The notes under the pieces are model-generated. The model searched no databases. It worked only from the letters and a program-made list of their open reading frames with translations, and was not told where the DNA came from. Below, in pieces: positions 45,368 through 54,585 of a DNA stretch of 64,000 nucleotides. The translations under genes and the position numbers were made by a program. Source of the stretch: RPQJ01 sp963732415 (GTDB taxonomy: Bacteria > Pseudomonadota > Gammaproteobacteria > Steroidobacterales > Steroidobacteraceae); NCBI GenBank assembly GCA_963732415.1, contig CAVSZK010000004.1:124001-188000 (forward strand), given 5' to 3'. The number at the start of each line of letters is the position of its first letter. Position 1 is the first letter of the stretch.

Positions 45368-46554
45368 GTCCGTCCCGCATCGTCATCGTCGGCGCGAACT
45401 TCGCCGGGCTCTCGGCGGCACAGCGGCTGGGCTCCGATCATGCGGTAACGGTGATCGACAACTCTCCGTGGTTCGAGTGGCGCCCCGGCATTCACGAACT
45501 CCTTTCGGGCATGGTGCGGCCCGCAGACCTGCGGCTTCCACGGAAGCGGCTGGTGTCGCGTGCCGGCCATCGATTCCTGCGTGCCATGGTCACCGACATC
45601 GATGCTGGCGCGGGCTTGCTCACGACGTCCGACGATCGACAGGTCGAGTTCGACGCCTGCATCGTCGCGGTTGGCGGGGTGACGCACACATTCGGCGTCG
45701 AGGGAGCCGACCGGCACGCGATGCCGCTGAAGACCGTTGACGACGGTGTGGCGATCAGACGCCGGCTCGCGACGCTGGCTCGTCAGAAGGGCAGCAAGTC
45801 TGTCGTCATCGTCGGGGCCGGGTTCGAGGGAATCGAGGTCCTCGGCGAGATCCTGCGTCGCTACCGCGGACTGGAGTCGCTGCGCATCAGCGTGATCGAG
45901 ACGGGCTCGCGATTGATGCCGGGCAGTCCGCGAGCGCTCGACCGGGCGGTGCGCACGCATTGCGAGGGCCTCGACGTCGAGTTCCTGGTCCGGACGGCCG
46001 CTGCGAAGCTGACTCGAAGTCGAGTGCACCTTGGTTCCGGTGGATCGCTGCGCTCGGACCTGACGATCTGGACCGCGGGCGCGACAGCGCCGGAGCTGAT
46101 CCGCGAAGCTGGGCTTTCGGGCGGCCGGCAGCCCTGGGCGCCCGTCCGTCGATCGTTGCAGAGTCGCAATTTCGATAATGTGTTCGTTGCGGGCGATGCA
46201 GCCGCGTTGCGCCCACGGCTCGCGAAGCAGGCTTACTACGCGATGCAGACAGGACAATTCGCGGCCGACAATGTCGTGAGGTTCCTGGCCCGCCGCAGGC
46301 TGCGCGAATTCATCCCGGTCGCGAAGCCGATGCTGGTCGCGTTCGGCGACCTGGACACATTCCTCGTGTCCGGGCGCGCGGTGATTGCCTCACCGACGCT
46401 GGCGGCAGCCAAGGAAGCCGTGTTCCAGCTGACCATGGCGCAGACAGACCCTCCGCTACTCGCGGCACCGCTGCGCGCGTTGGCTGGCCGACTTTCCGGC
46501 GTGGCCGCGAGGCTGTACCAGCCGCAGCGGGACGGCGGGACAGGGCGAGGATGA
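45364..46554 (+). CDS. NAD(P)/FAD-dependent oxidoreductase (NDH-2-like)
   Basis: A 396-residue flavoprotein. FAD motif V-I-V-G-A-N-F-A-G-L-S-A near 7, NAD motif V-I-V-G-A-G-F-E-G-I-E near 148, and the late F-V-A-G-D-A-A FAD site. The layout is that of type II NADH dehydrogenases and sulfide:quinone reductases; no catalytic cysteine pair of the latter is obvious. It ends in a hydrophobic/amphipathic region that may bind the membrane. The GTG at 45364 overlaps the protease stop (GTGA). The tie to the M48 protease is by position only. Confidence 0.82.
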   Translation: MSPSRIVIVGANFAGLSAAQRLGSDHAVTVIDNSPWFEWRPGIHELLSGMVRPADLRLPRKRLVSRAGHRFLRAMVTDIDAGAGLLTTSDDRQVEFDACIVAVGGVTHTFGVEGADRHAMPLKTVDDGVAIRRRLATLARQKGSKSVVIVGAGFEGIEVLGEILRRYRGLESLRISVIETGSRLMPGSPRALDRAVRTHCEGLDVEFLVRTAAAKLTRSRVHLGSGGSLRSDLTIWTAGATAPELIREAGLSGGRQPWAPVRRSLQSRNFDNVFVAGDAAALRPRLAKQAYYAMQTGQFAADNVVRFLARRRLREFIPVAKPMLVAFGDLDTFLVSGRAVIASPTLAAAKEAVFQLTMAQTDPPLLAAPLRALAGRLSGVAARLYQPQRDGGTGRG

Positions 46555-46614
46555 TGTCTATTTCGACCGGCAGCACGGTGTCGGTGGGTTTCGCGGGATC
46601 CTGACGGGAACCGA

Positions 46615-48690
46615 ATGACCGATTCTCGGCACTACAGGGCCTTCATCAGCTACAGCCACAGCGACGAGGCGTACGCGCGCTGGCTGCAGCGGGCGCTTGA
46701 GGGCTATCGCCTGCCCAGGTCGCTGCGGAAATCCCAGCCCGACCTGCCGGCCCGTCTGTATCCGATCTTCCGCGACAGGGCTGAACTGGCTACCGCGACC
46801 GACCTGTCGGACTCGATCCGCAGGGCCATGGAAGACTCCGAAGCCCTTATCGTCATCTGTTCGCCGGCAGCCCGGGCTTCGCGCTGGGTCAACGAGGAAA
46901 TCCGCAGCTTCCGCGCCCTGGGCCGCGGCGATCGCATCTTCTGCCTGATGGTGGCCGGTAGCCCGGATCCGGCGTCGACCGACTGCGCCTTCCCCATGGC
47001 GCTGCTCGCCGACGACGACGGCACTGCGCTGCATGAACCGCTGGCCGCCGACGTCACGGGGGGCGGCGACGGCAAGCGCAACGCGGTGCTGAAGATCGCG
47101 GCCGGCCTGCTGAACGTCGGCGTAGACGAACTGAAGCGGCGCGACGCGCAGAGACAGGCGAGACTCTGGGCGATGATCGCGTCCGGATCGCTGTTCGTCA
47201 CTGCGCTGACCATCGGCCTCGCCGTGTACGCATTGCACGCCAGGCGCGAAGCGGATGTCCGCCGTGCACAGGCTGAGAAGCTGATCAGCTACATGCTCGG
47301 CGACCTGCGCAGGAACCTGGAGCCGATCGGCAAGCTGGAGTTGCTCGATTCGATCGGCGACCAGGCCATGGAATATTTTGCGGCGATCGGCGAGAAGGGC
47401 AGTGAGCAGGAGATCCTGGAACGAGCGCGGGCGCTGAAGCAGGTCGGCGACGTGCGTTTCAACCAGGGTGAACTGGAGCCGGCTCTCGCAGCATTCCAAC
47501 AGGCACTTGCGCAGACCCGGGCGCTGCACGAGGCCAGCCCGGGCAACAACGATTACCTGTTCGAACTGGGGCAGGCTGAATTCTGGGTCGGTTACGTGGC
47601 ATGGCAGCGGGGCAATCTCGAAGGCGCCCACCAGTCGATGCTGCGCTACATGGAGTGCAGCCGCGAACTCAGCCAGCGCGCCCCGGACAATGACGACTAC
47701 CTGCTGGAACTGGGGTATGCCTACGGAAACCTGGGCAGCATGACGCTGGCCCAGGACCGACCCGAGCTGGCGTTGGGCAATTTCAGGGCGGCCCTGGCCA
47801 TCACCGAGCCGCTGCTGGCAAAAGCCCCGGAAGATTACGAGCTGGTGTCCACTGTGGCGGACCAGCTTTCCTGGGTAGGCTCGACACTGCTGGAACTCGG
47901 CCGCCTCGGCGAGAGCCGGGATGAATTCGCGCGAGCGGTGGCTGTCATGCGGCCCTTCCACGCGGCAGCGCAGGACAAGCGCGCGTCGTACGACTACGCG
48001 AGGCTGCTGCTGCTGCAATCGGAGTCGGACATCAGTCGGGGCGAAATTGGCGAGGCGCGAGGTGCGCTCGAGGAGTCGCAGGCGATATTTCGCGAGCTGC
48101 TGAAGACCGATCCCAGTAACGCCGCATGGTCGTACAGCGCATTGCAGGCCGAGACCCATCTGCTCAGCCTGGTACCTCCCGACGAGTGGACGGCGAAGGA
48201 GTATTCAAAGCTGGCGCGCGTCGAGTCGCAGCTCGGTAAATCAGCTGCCGTCGATTTCTCCGACAAGGATCATCTTCGCGCCGTGTTTCGCATGCGCCTG
48301 CTGCGCGACTCGGTCCTGCTTCATCAGCATGATGCCAAGGCGGCCCTGCGCGCGGCCGAGCAGACATGGAAGGATTTGCAGGAGGCCATGCGCGGCAAGA
48401 CCATGGTTGGCGGACTGGTGCTGCTGGAGGCCAGGGCCGCAGAGGGCCTCGGCAGCGCTCATGCGGCAGCCGGCGATGCGGCGCGGGCGCGCGAGATCTG
48501 GCAGGCCCAGGCGGACAGGCTGGATGCCATTTCCGGCGAAGATCTCTCGCTGCTCGCGATGCGCCGCCTGCTGGCCATCGATCTGGGACAGGACACTCTC
48601 GCCCGGGATATCGAAGCAAGACTCGCGAAGGCAGGATTCCGTGATCCGCGGATGGATCCGGCTTACACGCTGTCAGGCGCCTTCCGGTAG
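46615..48690 (+). CDS. TIR-TM-TPR protein
   Basis: A 691-residue protein. A TIR-like domain (about 5-140) has Y-R-A-F-I-S-Y-S-H-S-D, L-Y-P-I-F-R-D-R, A-L-I-V-I-C-S-P-A-A and S-R-W-V-N-E-E-I; the Glu in that last block aligns with the catalytic Glu of TIR NADases, though activity is uncertain. One TM helix (about 186-206) follows, then about 480 residues of TPR-like helices. TIR-TPR proteins occur in bacterial signalling and some immune systems. No partner effector gene is adjacent. It begins 60 bases after the flavoprotein gene. Confidence 0.78.
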   Translation: MTDSRHYRAFISYSHSDEAYARWLQRALEGYRLPRSLRKSQPDLPARLYPIFRDRAELATATDLSDSIRRAMEDSEALIVICSPAARASRWVNEEIRSFRALGRGDRIFCLMVAGSPDPASTDCAFPMALLADDDGTALHEPLAADVTGGGDGKRNAVLKIAAGLLNVGVDELKRRDAQRQARLWAMIASGSLFVTALTIGLAVYALHARREADVRRAQAEKLISYMLGDLRRNLEPIGKLELLDSIGDQAMEYFAAIGEKGSEQEILERARALKQVGDVRFNQGELEPALAAFQQALAQTRALHEASPGNNDYLFELGQAEFWVGYVAWQRGNLEGAHQSMLRYMECSRELSQRAPDNDDYLLELGYAYGNLGSMTLAQDRPELALGNFRAALAITEPLLAKAPEDYELVSTVADQLSWVGSTLLELGRLGESRDEFARAVAVMRPFHAAAQDKRASYDYARLLLLQSESDISRGEIGEARGALEESQAIFRELLKTDPSNAAWSYSALQAETHLLSLVPPDEWTAKEYSKLARVESQLGKSAAVDFSDKDHLRAVFRMRLLRDSVLLHQHDAKAALRAAEQTWKDLQEAMRGKTMVGGLVLLEARAAEGLGSAHAAAGDAARAREIWQAQADRLDAISGEDLSLLAMRRLLAIDLGQDTLARDIEARLAKAGFRDPRMDPAYTLSGAFR

Positions 48691-48706
48691 CGCGGATGCG
48701 TTGTCG

Positions 48707-49183
48707 TCAGGGCGCGGGAGCCGACTCTGACTTCGGCAGGTCGAATTCGCCCTTCGACTCGAAGCGGTGCGTGTTGAACATCCCGCCGTTCAGCTTCCCG
48801 CTCATCTCGTAGCGGATCTGGTCCACCGGCTGGCCGTCGAGCATGCCGACCACCTGCCGCACCATGCGCAGCGCAGAGACCGTCACGGGGACGGCTATCA
48901 CCGTCTCACCGAACCCCGGAACTGTACCGCTCTCGTCGCTGACGCCGGTAGCGAAGGTCTTGTCGAGAACGTCGAGCTGCACATAAACGCCGGTAAATTC
49001 AATCGGCGTCTCGTTGGGATTCTGCACCCGCAGCTTGACCAGCATGCGGAACTCCATGCCCTCGCCGGGCAATCCCTCGACGCCGGCCACGGTGACCTGC
49101 AGCGGGTCTGAGTGAGGCATGCTGGCGCAGCCAGCCAATGCGACAGCGGCGACACACAGCACGAACAGGCGTCGGTTGGTCAT
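48707..49183 (-). CDS. LEA14-like (LEA type 2) lipoprotein
   Basis: A 158-residue lipoprotein: signal ending L-A-G-C (Cys at about residue 19), then a beta-sandwich domain with V-K-L-R-V-Q-N-P-N-E-T-P-I, the N-P-N motif of the LEA14/WHy family. These periplasmic domains are linked to desiccation or envelope stress in other organisms; no direct evidence here. The ATG at 49183 is preferred over an upstream GTG because it starts the signal peptide cleanly. Confidence 0.78.
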   Translation of the reverse strand: MTNRRLFVLCVAAVALAGCASMPHSDPLQVTVAGVEGLPGEGMEFRMLVKLRVQNPNETPIEFTGVYVQLDVLDKTFATGVSDESGTVPGFGETVIAVPVTVSALRMVRQVVGMLDGQPVDQIRYEMSGKLNGGMFNTHRFESKGEFDLPKSESAPAP

Positions 49184-49277
49184 GGCAAGCACACCTCACA
49201 TAAGTTCACACCACCGAGATTACTCGCTGGATCGCGCGGTGAAAGACCAAAGCTGTCGCGACCTGGAGACAGCCCGC

Positions 49278-50246
49278 CTACATGCTCGCCAACCGTTTGC
49301 GGATGATCGCCTCGGCCTCGCCAATGATTCGGTCAACCAGCTCCTGGCAGGTCGGCACGTCGTGGATCAGGCCGGCCACCATGCCGCAGGACCACGCTCC
49401 GGACTCCATGTCGCCCTGCTGCATCACCTTTACGTAGGCACCCGCAACGTATTCGCGGATGTCGTCGATGGTGGTCGCGGCACCCTTGGTCTTCTCGATC
49501 TCGACGACCTTGTCGACGGCTGCGTTGCGCAGCACGCGTTCGGTGTTGCGCAGCGACCGCATGATCAGGCGGGTGTCGAGCTCGGTGGCGCGCACCAGCG
49601 CCTGCTTGACGTTGTCGTGGACCGGCGCCTCCCTGGTGGCGATGAAGCGGGTGCCCATGTTCATGCCGTCCGCGCCGAGTGCCAGCGCCGCGACCAGGCT
49701 GCGGCCGTCGGCCATGCCGCCCGAGGCGACGAACGGGATCTTGAGCGCCTCGGCCGCCAGCGGCAGCAGGATGAAGTTCGGCACGTCGTCCTCGCCAGGA
49801 TGCCCGCCGCACTCGAAACCGTCGACGCTGACCGCATCGCAACCGATACGCTCGGCCTTGAGCGAATGCCGGACCGAAGTGCACTTGTGGATCACCTTGA
49901 TGCCGTGCTGCTTGAACGCCGGCATGTACTGCTCCGGGCTGCGGCCGGCGGTCTCGACGATGCGCACGCCGCCTTCGACAATTGCCTGGATCAGTTCGGC
50001 GTACGGCGGGCTGGTGAACATCGGCAGGAACGTCAGGTTGACGCCGAACGGCTTGTCGGTCATGTCGCGGCAACGGGCGATGGCCGCCGCGAGCTTTTCC
50101 GGGGTGCCGAGCGTCAGCCCGGTGATCATGCCCAGCCCACCCGCATTGGAGACCGCGGACGCAAGTTCAGGCAGTCCGACGAAATGCATGCCGCCCTGGA
50201 TGATCGGGTGCTGGATGCCGAAGAGTTCGGTGATGCGGGTCTTCAT
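49278..50246 (-). CDS. Nitronate monooxygenase family FMN protein
   Basis: A 322-residue TIM-barrel flavoenzyme of the 2-nitropropane dioxygenase/nitronate monooxygenase family. Features are P-I-I-Q-G-G-M, N-A-G-G-L-G-M-I-T, V-N-L-T-F-L-P, H-K-C-T-S-V-R-H, G-F-E-C-G-G-H-P-G and F-V-A-S-G-G-M-A-D-G-R-S-L-V-A-A-L, the FMN phosphate site. It probably oxidises alkyl nitronates; related members are enoyl reductases. The ATG at 50246 gives the family start M-K-T-R-I-T. It lies 155 bases after the cfa operon end and may be separate from it. Confidence 0.9.
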   Translation of the reverse strand: MKTRITELFGIQHPIIQGGMHFVGLPELASAVSNAGGLGMITGLTLGTPEKLAAAIARCRDMTDKPFGVNLTFLPMFTSPPYAELIQAIVEGGVRIVETAGRSPEQYMPAFKQHGIKVIHKCTSVRHSLKAERIGCDAVSVDGFECGGHPGEDDVPNFILLPLAAEALKIPFVASGGMADGRSLVAALALGADGMNMGTRFIATREAPVHDNVKQALVRATELDTRLIMRSLRNTERVLRNAAVDKVVEIEKTKGAATTIDDIREYVAGAYVKVMQQGDMESGAWSCGMVAGLIHDVPTCQELVDRIIGEAEAIIRKRLASM

Positions 50247-50401
50247 GAACGTTCCCTTGTAGCGAAGAGGGGCGCCGCCCACGCGGGGACGCTCGAGCCA
50301 TGATGTCGCTACCGCAGCACCGCGTCCAGCCGGCAAGCCGCCGCGGCCCGCCCCTGCGTTACGCAGTCGGCGAGTGGGTGACTGCGAATTAATGGTCCTG
50401 G

Positions 50402-51634
50402 TCAGTCGCGCGCCAGCACGACCTGCACGTCGCCGAGCGCGTGCTCCGCGAATCCCGCTTCGCAGTAGCAGAGGTAGAACTCCCACATCCGCGTGAACGA
50501 CTCGGGGTAGCCCATGGCGAAGACCATCCCGAGGTTGGCGATGAAGTTACTGCGCCAGCGCGCCAGCGTCGTCGCGTAGTGCGGGCCGATGTCCTCGAGG
50601 TGGACGATGCGCAGGTCGCTCGAATCCGCCATTGCCTGGGCCAGCGCGCTCACCGCCGGAATGCAGCTGCCCGGGAAGATGTAACGCTTGATGAAGTCCA
50701 CTTCGTCGCGCGCGCGGGCGTAGTTCCGGTCGGCGATCGTGATCGATTGCAGCAGCATCCGACCGCCGGGCACGAGGCGTGCCGCGCATTGGCGGAAGAA
50801 TTCGCCAAACTGCTGGTGGCCGATGGCCTCGATCATTTCGACCGAGACGAGCTTGGTGTAGCTTCCGTCGAGGTCGCGGTAATCCTTGAGCAGCACGGTA
50901 ATCCGGTCCCCGAGGCCCGCGGCCCTGACCCGCTCCCGTGCTAGCTCGAACTGGCTGCGCGAAATCGTCGTGGTCGTGACGCGGCAGCCATGACGCCCGG
51001 CCGCGTGCAGCGCGAAGCCGCCCCAGCCGGTGCCGATCTCGAGCACGTGGTCGTCCGGGCCGAGTGCGAGCTTGCGGCAGATCGCCTCGAGTTTCGCGGT
51101 CGACGCTTCGGCAAGCGTCATGTCCGGCCGCTCGAACAGCGCGCAGGAATACATCATGGTTTCGTCGAGCATCAGGCGGAAGAACTCGTTGCCGAGGTCG
51201 TAGTGCGCCGAGATGTTGCGGCGGCTCCCGGCTCGTGTGTTGCGGTGCAGCCAGTGCGCGGCGACACGCAGCGGTGCCGAGGCGCGCGCGAGACCCGTCT
51301 CCATTGCATCGAGCGCAGGACGGTTGCGCAGCATCAGGCGCATCAGCGCCGTGAGGTTATCGGCCCGCCAGTGCCCGAGCATGTACGATTCACCGGCGCC
51401 CACCGAGCCGCCGAAAGCGATGTCGGCGTAAAACGCCGGGTCGAGAACGGTGATCGTGGCCGATGGGCCGGTGCCCGGCACGCCGAAGGCCCGGGTTTCG
51501 CGGCCCTCGCGTACGCGCAGGCAGCCCTGGCTGATTCCCGCGAGCTGTCCGAGCACGAGCCGGCGGGCGAGGGCGCCCAGCGGGCTCGAGCGCTGTTCGC
51601 GGCGGGACAGTTCGATCAGTGTCGTGTCGGTCAT
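50402..51634 (-). CDS. Cyclopropane-fatty-acyl-phospholipid synthase family methyltransferase
   Basis: A 410-residue member of the Cfa family. The SAM fold opens with V-L-E-I-G-T-G-W-G-G-F near residue 195; the region before it has S-A-H-Y-D-L-G-N-E-F-F-R-L-M-L-D, typical of Cfa enzymes that act on unsaturated phospholipid acyl chains. Late features include V-E-M-I-E-A-I-G-H and Y-I-F-P-G-S-C-I-P. It is the last gene of the CarH-headed operon; its ATG overlaps the DUF1365 stop. The product may be cyclopropane or methylated/other modified fatty acids. Confidence 0.9.
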   Translation of the reverse strand: MTDTTLIELSRREQRSSPLGALARRLVLGQLAGISQGCLRVREGRETRAFGVPGTGPSATITVLDPAFYADIAFGGSVGAGESYMLGHWRADNLTALMRLMLRNRPALDAMETGLARASAPLRVAAHWLHRNTRAGSRRNISAHYDLGNEFFRLMLDETMMYSCALFERPDMTLAEASTAKLEAICRKLALGPDDHVLEIGTGWGGFALHAAGRHGCRVTTTTISRSQFELARERVRAAGLGDRITVLLKDYRDLDGSYTKLVSVEMIEAIGHQQFGEFFRQCAARLVPGGRMLLQSITIADRNYARARDEVDFIKRYIFPGSCIPAVSALAQAMADSSDLRIVHLEDIGPHYATTLARWRSNFIANLGMVFAMGYPESFTRMWEFYLCYCEAGFAEHALGDVQVVLARD

Positions 51635-52401
51635 GTCGCTTTTTCTCCAGTCCGCGTGGCCGGATGGTCATGAAATGGGATGCGCTTCAGCCAGAGACGC
51701 AGCGCCTGCCAGTAGATCGCGCCGACCACCTGCATCGTCGCGAACGGGTAGCCTGCGAGCGTGCCAGCGAGGTTCGCGCCGGTCATTTCGCGTCGCTCCA
51801 GCGAGAGCGCCGCGTCGAACAAGGTCTCTCCCGCCTTGCGGTTGCGCATGTGCACCGCGAGCCGCTCACCCGGCCGCGAGAATCGCCAGTCGTAGTCGAG
51901 GTCCATCGGCATGAACGGTGAGACGTGGAACGACTTGCCGAAGCGGAAGCGAAGCGAGTTGCCTGACGGCTGGTCAGGATCGACCGGCAGAACGTAGGCG
52001 TGGCGCTCGTTCCAGGGTGTGTTGGTGATCTCGGCGACGATCGCCTCGAGGTTCTCGCCGGTCGCGTCGTAGCAGTAGTAGAAGCTCACCGGGTTGAAAC
52101 AGTGGCCGAAGGTCCGCAGGTGTGTGAGCAGGCGCACAGGTCCGGCGGGGCGCCGCCCTGTCTCGAGTTCGACCCGGTCGCGCACGGCCTGTTCCAGCGG
52201 CATCGCTGCATCGCCAAGGTAGTCCGAGCGCCGCAGCCATGCGACCGCAGGCCGCTTGGTGGACCACAGCCAGCGGCCACGGAACACCTGGTCGAGTTCC
52301 GCCAGGTCGAGCCACGCCATGCACATGCGGTACTCGAACGCATGCGGCACGGGCAGGTGCCGGTGATGGCTAAGCCGACCGGTATAGAGTGCGCTCTGCA
52401 T
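51631..52401 (-). CDS. DUF1365 family protein
   Basis: A 256-residue protein of DUF1365, which in many proteobacteria sits beside cfa and an FAD oxidoreductase. Features: V-P-H-A-F-E-Y-R, H-L-R-T-F-G-H-C-F-N-P-V-S-F-Y-Y-C-Y, and E-I-T-N-T-P-W-N-E-R-H. The family is thought to act in fatty-acid modification; activity is not shown. The start (ATG 52401) lies inside the FAD gene, overlapping by 32 bases, and its end overlaps cfa (ATGA), so the three are translationally coupled. Confidence 0.9.
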   Translation of the reverse strand: MQSALYTGRLSHHRHLPVPHAFEYRMCMAWLDLAELDQVFRGRWLWSTKRPAVAWLRRSDYLGDAAMPLEQAVRDRVELETGRRPAGPVRLLTHLRTFGHCFNPVSFYYCYDATGENLEAIVAEITNTPWNERHAYVLPVDPDQPSGNSLRFRFGKSFHVSPFMPMDLDYDWRFSRPGERLAVHMRNRKAGETLFDAALSLERREMTGANLAGTLAGYPFATMQVVGAIYWQALRLWLKRIPFHDHPATRTGEKAT

Positions 52402-53641
52402 GGTCCTGCTCGAAGTGCGTGACGGCATCCAGCGCGCTCACCACCCCGTCTTCGTGGAAACCGTTGCGCCACCATGCGCCGCAGAAATAGGTGCGCGCCC
52501 GGCCGTTGAGTTCACGTTGCCTGGCCTGTGCGGCGACCGACGCCGGTGTGTACAGCGGGTGCTGGTAGGCGATGCGCTTGATGACGTGCGCGGGATCGAT
52601 CTCGTCGCCGCGATTCAGGGTCACCAGGAATGGCGTCGGCGAGTCGAGTCGCTGCAGGCAGCTCATGTCGTAGGTCAGCGCCGCCGGTCCGCCGCCGCCC
52701 TGCGGCAGGTGGTAGTTCCACGCTGCCCAGGCGAGCCGTCGCCGCGGCATCAGCCGCGTATCGGTGTGCAGCACCGCCTCGTTGCGCTGGTACGGGATTG
52801 CGCCCAGTACCTCGCGCTCTGGAGCAGTCGGGTCGGCCAGCATCTCGAGCGCCTGGTCACTGTGACAGGCGAGGAAGGCCGCGTCGTAGTGCGCCGCCTC
52901 GAGGCCGCGTCCCTTGACGACCACGCCGCCCGGCACCCGTCGCACCGATTCCACCGGCGTGGCGAGTCGCACGCGATGCCGGAATGGCGCGGACAGCTTT
53001 TCCACGTACCGAGCCGAACCCCCGACGATGGTGTGCCAGGTGGGGCGGTCATTCACGGTGAGCATCCCGTGGTTGTGCAGGAAGCGCACGAAGAACCGGG
53101 CCGGGAAGGCCAGCATCGACGCCGGGTCTGTCGACCAGATCGCCGCGCCCATCGGCACGATGTAGTGCTCGATGAACGCGCGGCCGTAGCGTCCGCGCTC
53201 CAGCAGCTCGCCGAGAGGCATTTCGCCGCCGGGCTCGTCGAGCAGCGCCGGGGCCTCGCGGTTGAATCGCAGGATGTCGCGAATCATGCCGAGGAACCGC
53301 GGACGTACCAGGTTCCGCCTCTGCGCAAACAGCGAATTCAGGCTGGTGCCGTTGTATTCCAGGCCGCTCGCCTCGTCCCGCACCGAGAAGCTCATGCTGC
53401 TCTGCTGGAAGGCGACGCCGAGCTCCGAGAGCAGCCGGATGAAGTTCGGGTAGGTGCGGTCGTTGAAGACGATGAACCCGGTGTCCACCTGCCAGCTGCG
53501 GCCGGCCTGCTCGACGGTGTGCGTGTGCGTGTGGCCGCCGAGGTGGCTCGCCGCCTCGTAGAGCGTGATGTCGTGCTCGCGGTGCAGTCGGTGCGCGACG
53601 ACGTTGCCGGCAATGCCGCCGCCGATGATTGCGACTTTCAT
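52370..53641 (-). CDS. FAD-dependent oxidoreductase of the cfa cluster (amine-oxidase fold)
   Basis: A 423-residue flavoprotein with the FAD motif I-I-G-G-G-I-A-G-N-V at the N-terminus and E-A-A-S-H-L-G-G-H at the ribose site. It resembles the FAD oxidoreductases always found with DUF1365 and cfa, related to phytoene-desaturase-like enzymes, probably acting on acyl chains. Conserved late motifs are T-Y-D-M-S-C-L-Q-R and C-G-A-W-W-R-N-G-F-H-E-D-G. Overlaps the desaturase stop (ATGA) and the DUF1365 start. Confidence 0.9.
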   Translation of the reverse strand: MKVAIIGGGIAGNVVAHRLHREHDITLYEAASHLGGHTHTHTVEQAGRSWQVDTGFIVFNDRTYPNFIRLLSELGVAFQQSSMSFSVRDEASGLEYNGTSLNSLFAQRRNLVRPRFLGMIRDILRFNREAPALLDEPGGEMPLGELLERGRYGRAFIEHYIVPMGAAIWSTDPASMLAFPARFFVRFLHNHGMLTVNDRPTWHTIVGGSARYVEKLSAPFRHRVRLATPVESVRRVPGGVVVKGRGLEAAHYDAAFLACHSDQALEMLADPTAPEREVLGAIPYQRNEAVLHTDTRLMPRRRLAWAAWNYHLPQGGGGPAALTYDMSCLQRLDSPTPFLVTLNRGDEIDPAHVIKRIAYQHPLYTPASVAAQARQRELNGRARTYFCGAWWRNGFHEDGVVSALDAVTHFEQDHAERTLYRSA

Positions 53642-54585
53642 GCCGGGGTCCTCACGGCGCGAACTGCGTGCCGCTCACGAATCGCAACTGGCACCGGTCG
53701 CAGGTCCCAGACCACGCCCAGCGCGGCGAGCAGCCGGAGGGCGTAGTAACTGGCATCGATCTCCCACCAGTAGAAGCCCTGGCGCGCGGCACTGGGGTAG
53801 TGGTGGTGGTTGTTGTGCCAGCCCTCGCCGAGCGTGAGCAGCGCGAGCCACGGGTTGTTGCGGGAGTCGTCACGCGTGGCGTAGCGCCTGGCGCCGTAGC
53901 GATGCGCGAGCGAGTTGATGGTGAAAGTCACGTGATAGACGGCGACGGTGGAGATACAGAAACCCCACACCAGCAGTTGGGCTCCGCTGGTTCCGAGCCC
54001 GGGGGCCGAGCGCTCGAGCCACGCGCCCAGCGCGTACAGCGACACCGCCAGCGCCGCAGGCACGGCAGCGTCGTAGCGGTCCAGCCAGCGCAGTTCCGGA
54101 TACCGCACCAGGTCCGGGACCAGCGATGGCTTGGCCGGGAAGTTCTCCGTGGCGAGAAACCAGCCGACGTGGCTCCACAGGAAGCCGTGCTGCCGGGGCG
54201 AATGCCCGTCGGCCGGGCGATCCGAGTGTCGATGGTGGTGCCGGTGGTGCGATGCCCACCAGATGGGTCCACGCTGCACGGCCGAGGCGCCGAGCAATGC
54301 GAACGCGAACTGCGCCGCACGCGAAGTGCTGAAGCTCCGGTGCGAGAAGTAGCGGTGGTAGAAAGCGGTTATCGCGAACATGCGGAGCCCGTACAGCCCA
54401 AGCGCGACGACAACCGCAAACGTGCTCACGCCCGTCCACAGCACTCCCAGGCAACCGAGGTGCAGGATCACGAAGGGCACCACGCGCGGCCAGTCGATCC
54501 GACTGCCCTCGCCAGGCGCGATCGTGGGTTCCGCGGCGCCGCTGTCGAACCAACGACGCAGCGCAAGGCTCAGCCGGCGCATCAT
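53638..54585 (-). CDS. Acyl-CoA/acyl-lipid desaturase (delta-9-type)
   Basis: A 315-residue integral-membrane di-iron desaturase. The histidine boxes are H-R-Y-F-S-H, H-H-R-H-H-H-R-H and H-N-N-H-H-H, with TM pairs on either side (about 33-75 and 170-205). It resembles delta-9 acyl-CoA desaturases and introduces a cis double bond, which Cfa enzymes could then modify. Start is ATG 54585 (an ATG is also the next codon), overlapping the lipocalin stop. It would supply unsaturated chains for the two methyltransferases in the operon. Confidence 0.92.
   Translation of the reverse strand: MMRRLSLALRRWFDSGAAEPTIAPGEGSRIDWPRVVPFVILHLGCLGVLWTGVSTFAVVVALGLYGLRMFAITAFYHRYFSHRSFSTSRAAQFAFALLGASAVQRGPIWWASHHRHHHRHSDRPADGHSPRQHGFLWSHVGWFLATENFPAKPSLVPDLVRYPELRWLDRYDAAVPAALAVSLYALGAWLERSAPGLGTSGAQLLVWGFCISTVAVYHVTFTINSLAHRYGARRYATRDDSRNNPWLALLTLGEGWHNNHHHYPSAARQGFYWWEIDASYYALRLLAALGVVWDLRPVPVAIRERHAVRAVRTPA

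Noticed and set aside
46558..48159. A 533-codon antisense frame under the TIR-TPR gene
   Set aside because: The sense frame has TIR and TPR signatures and a proper start; the antisense has none.
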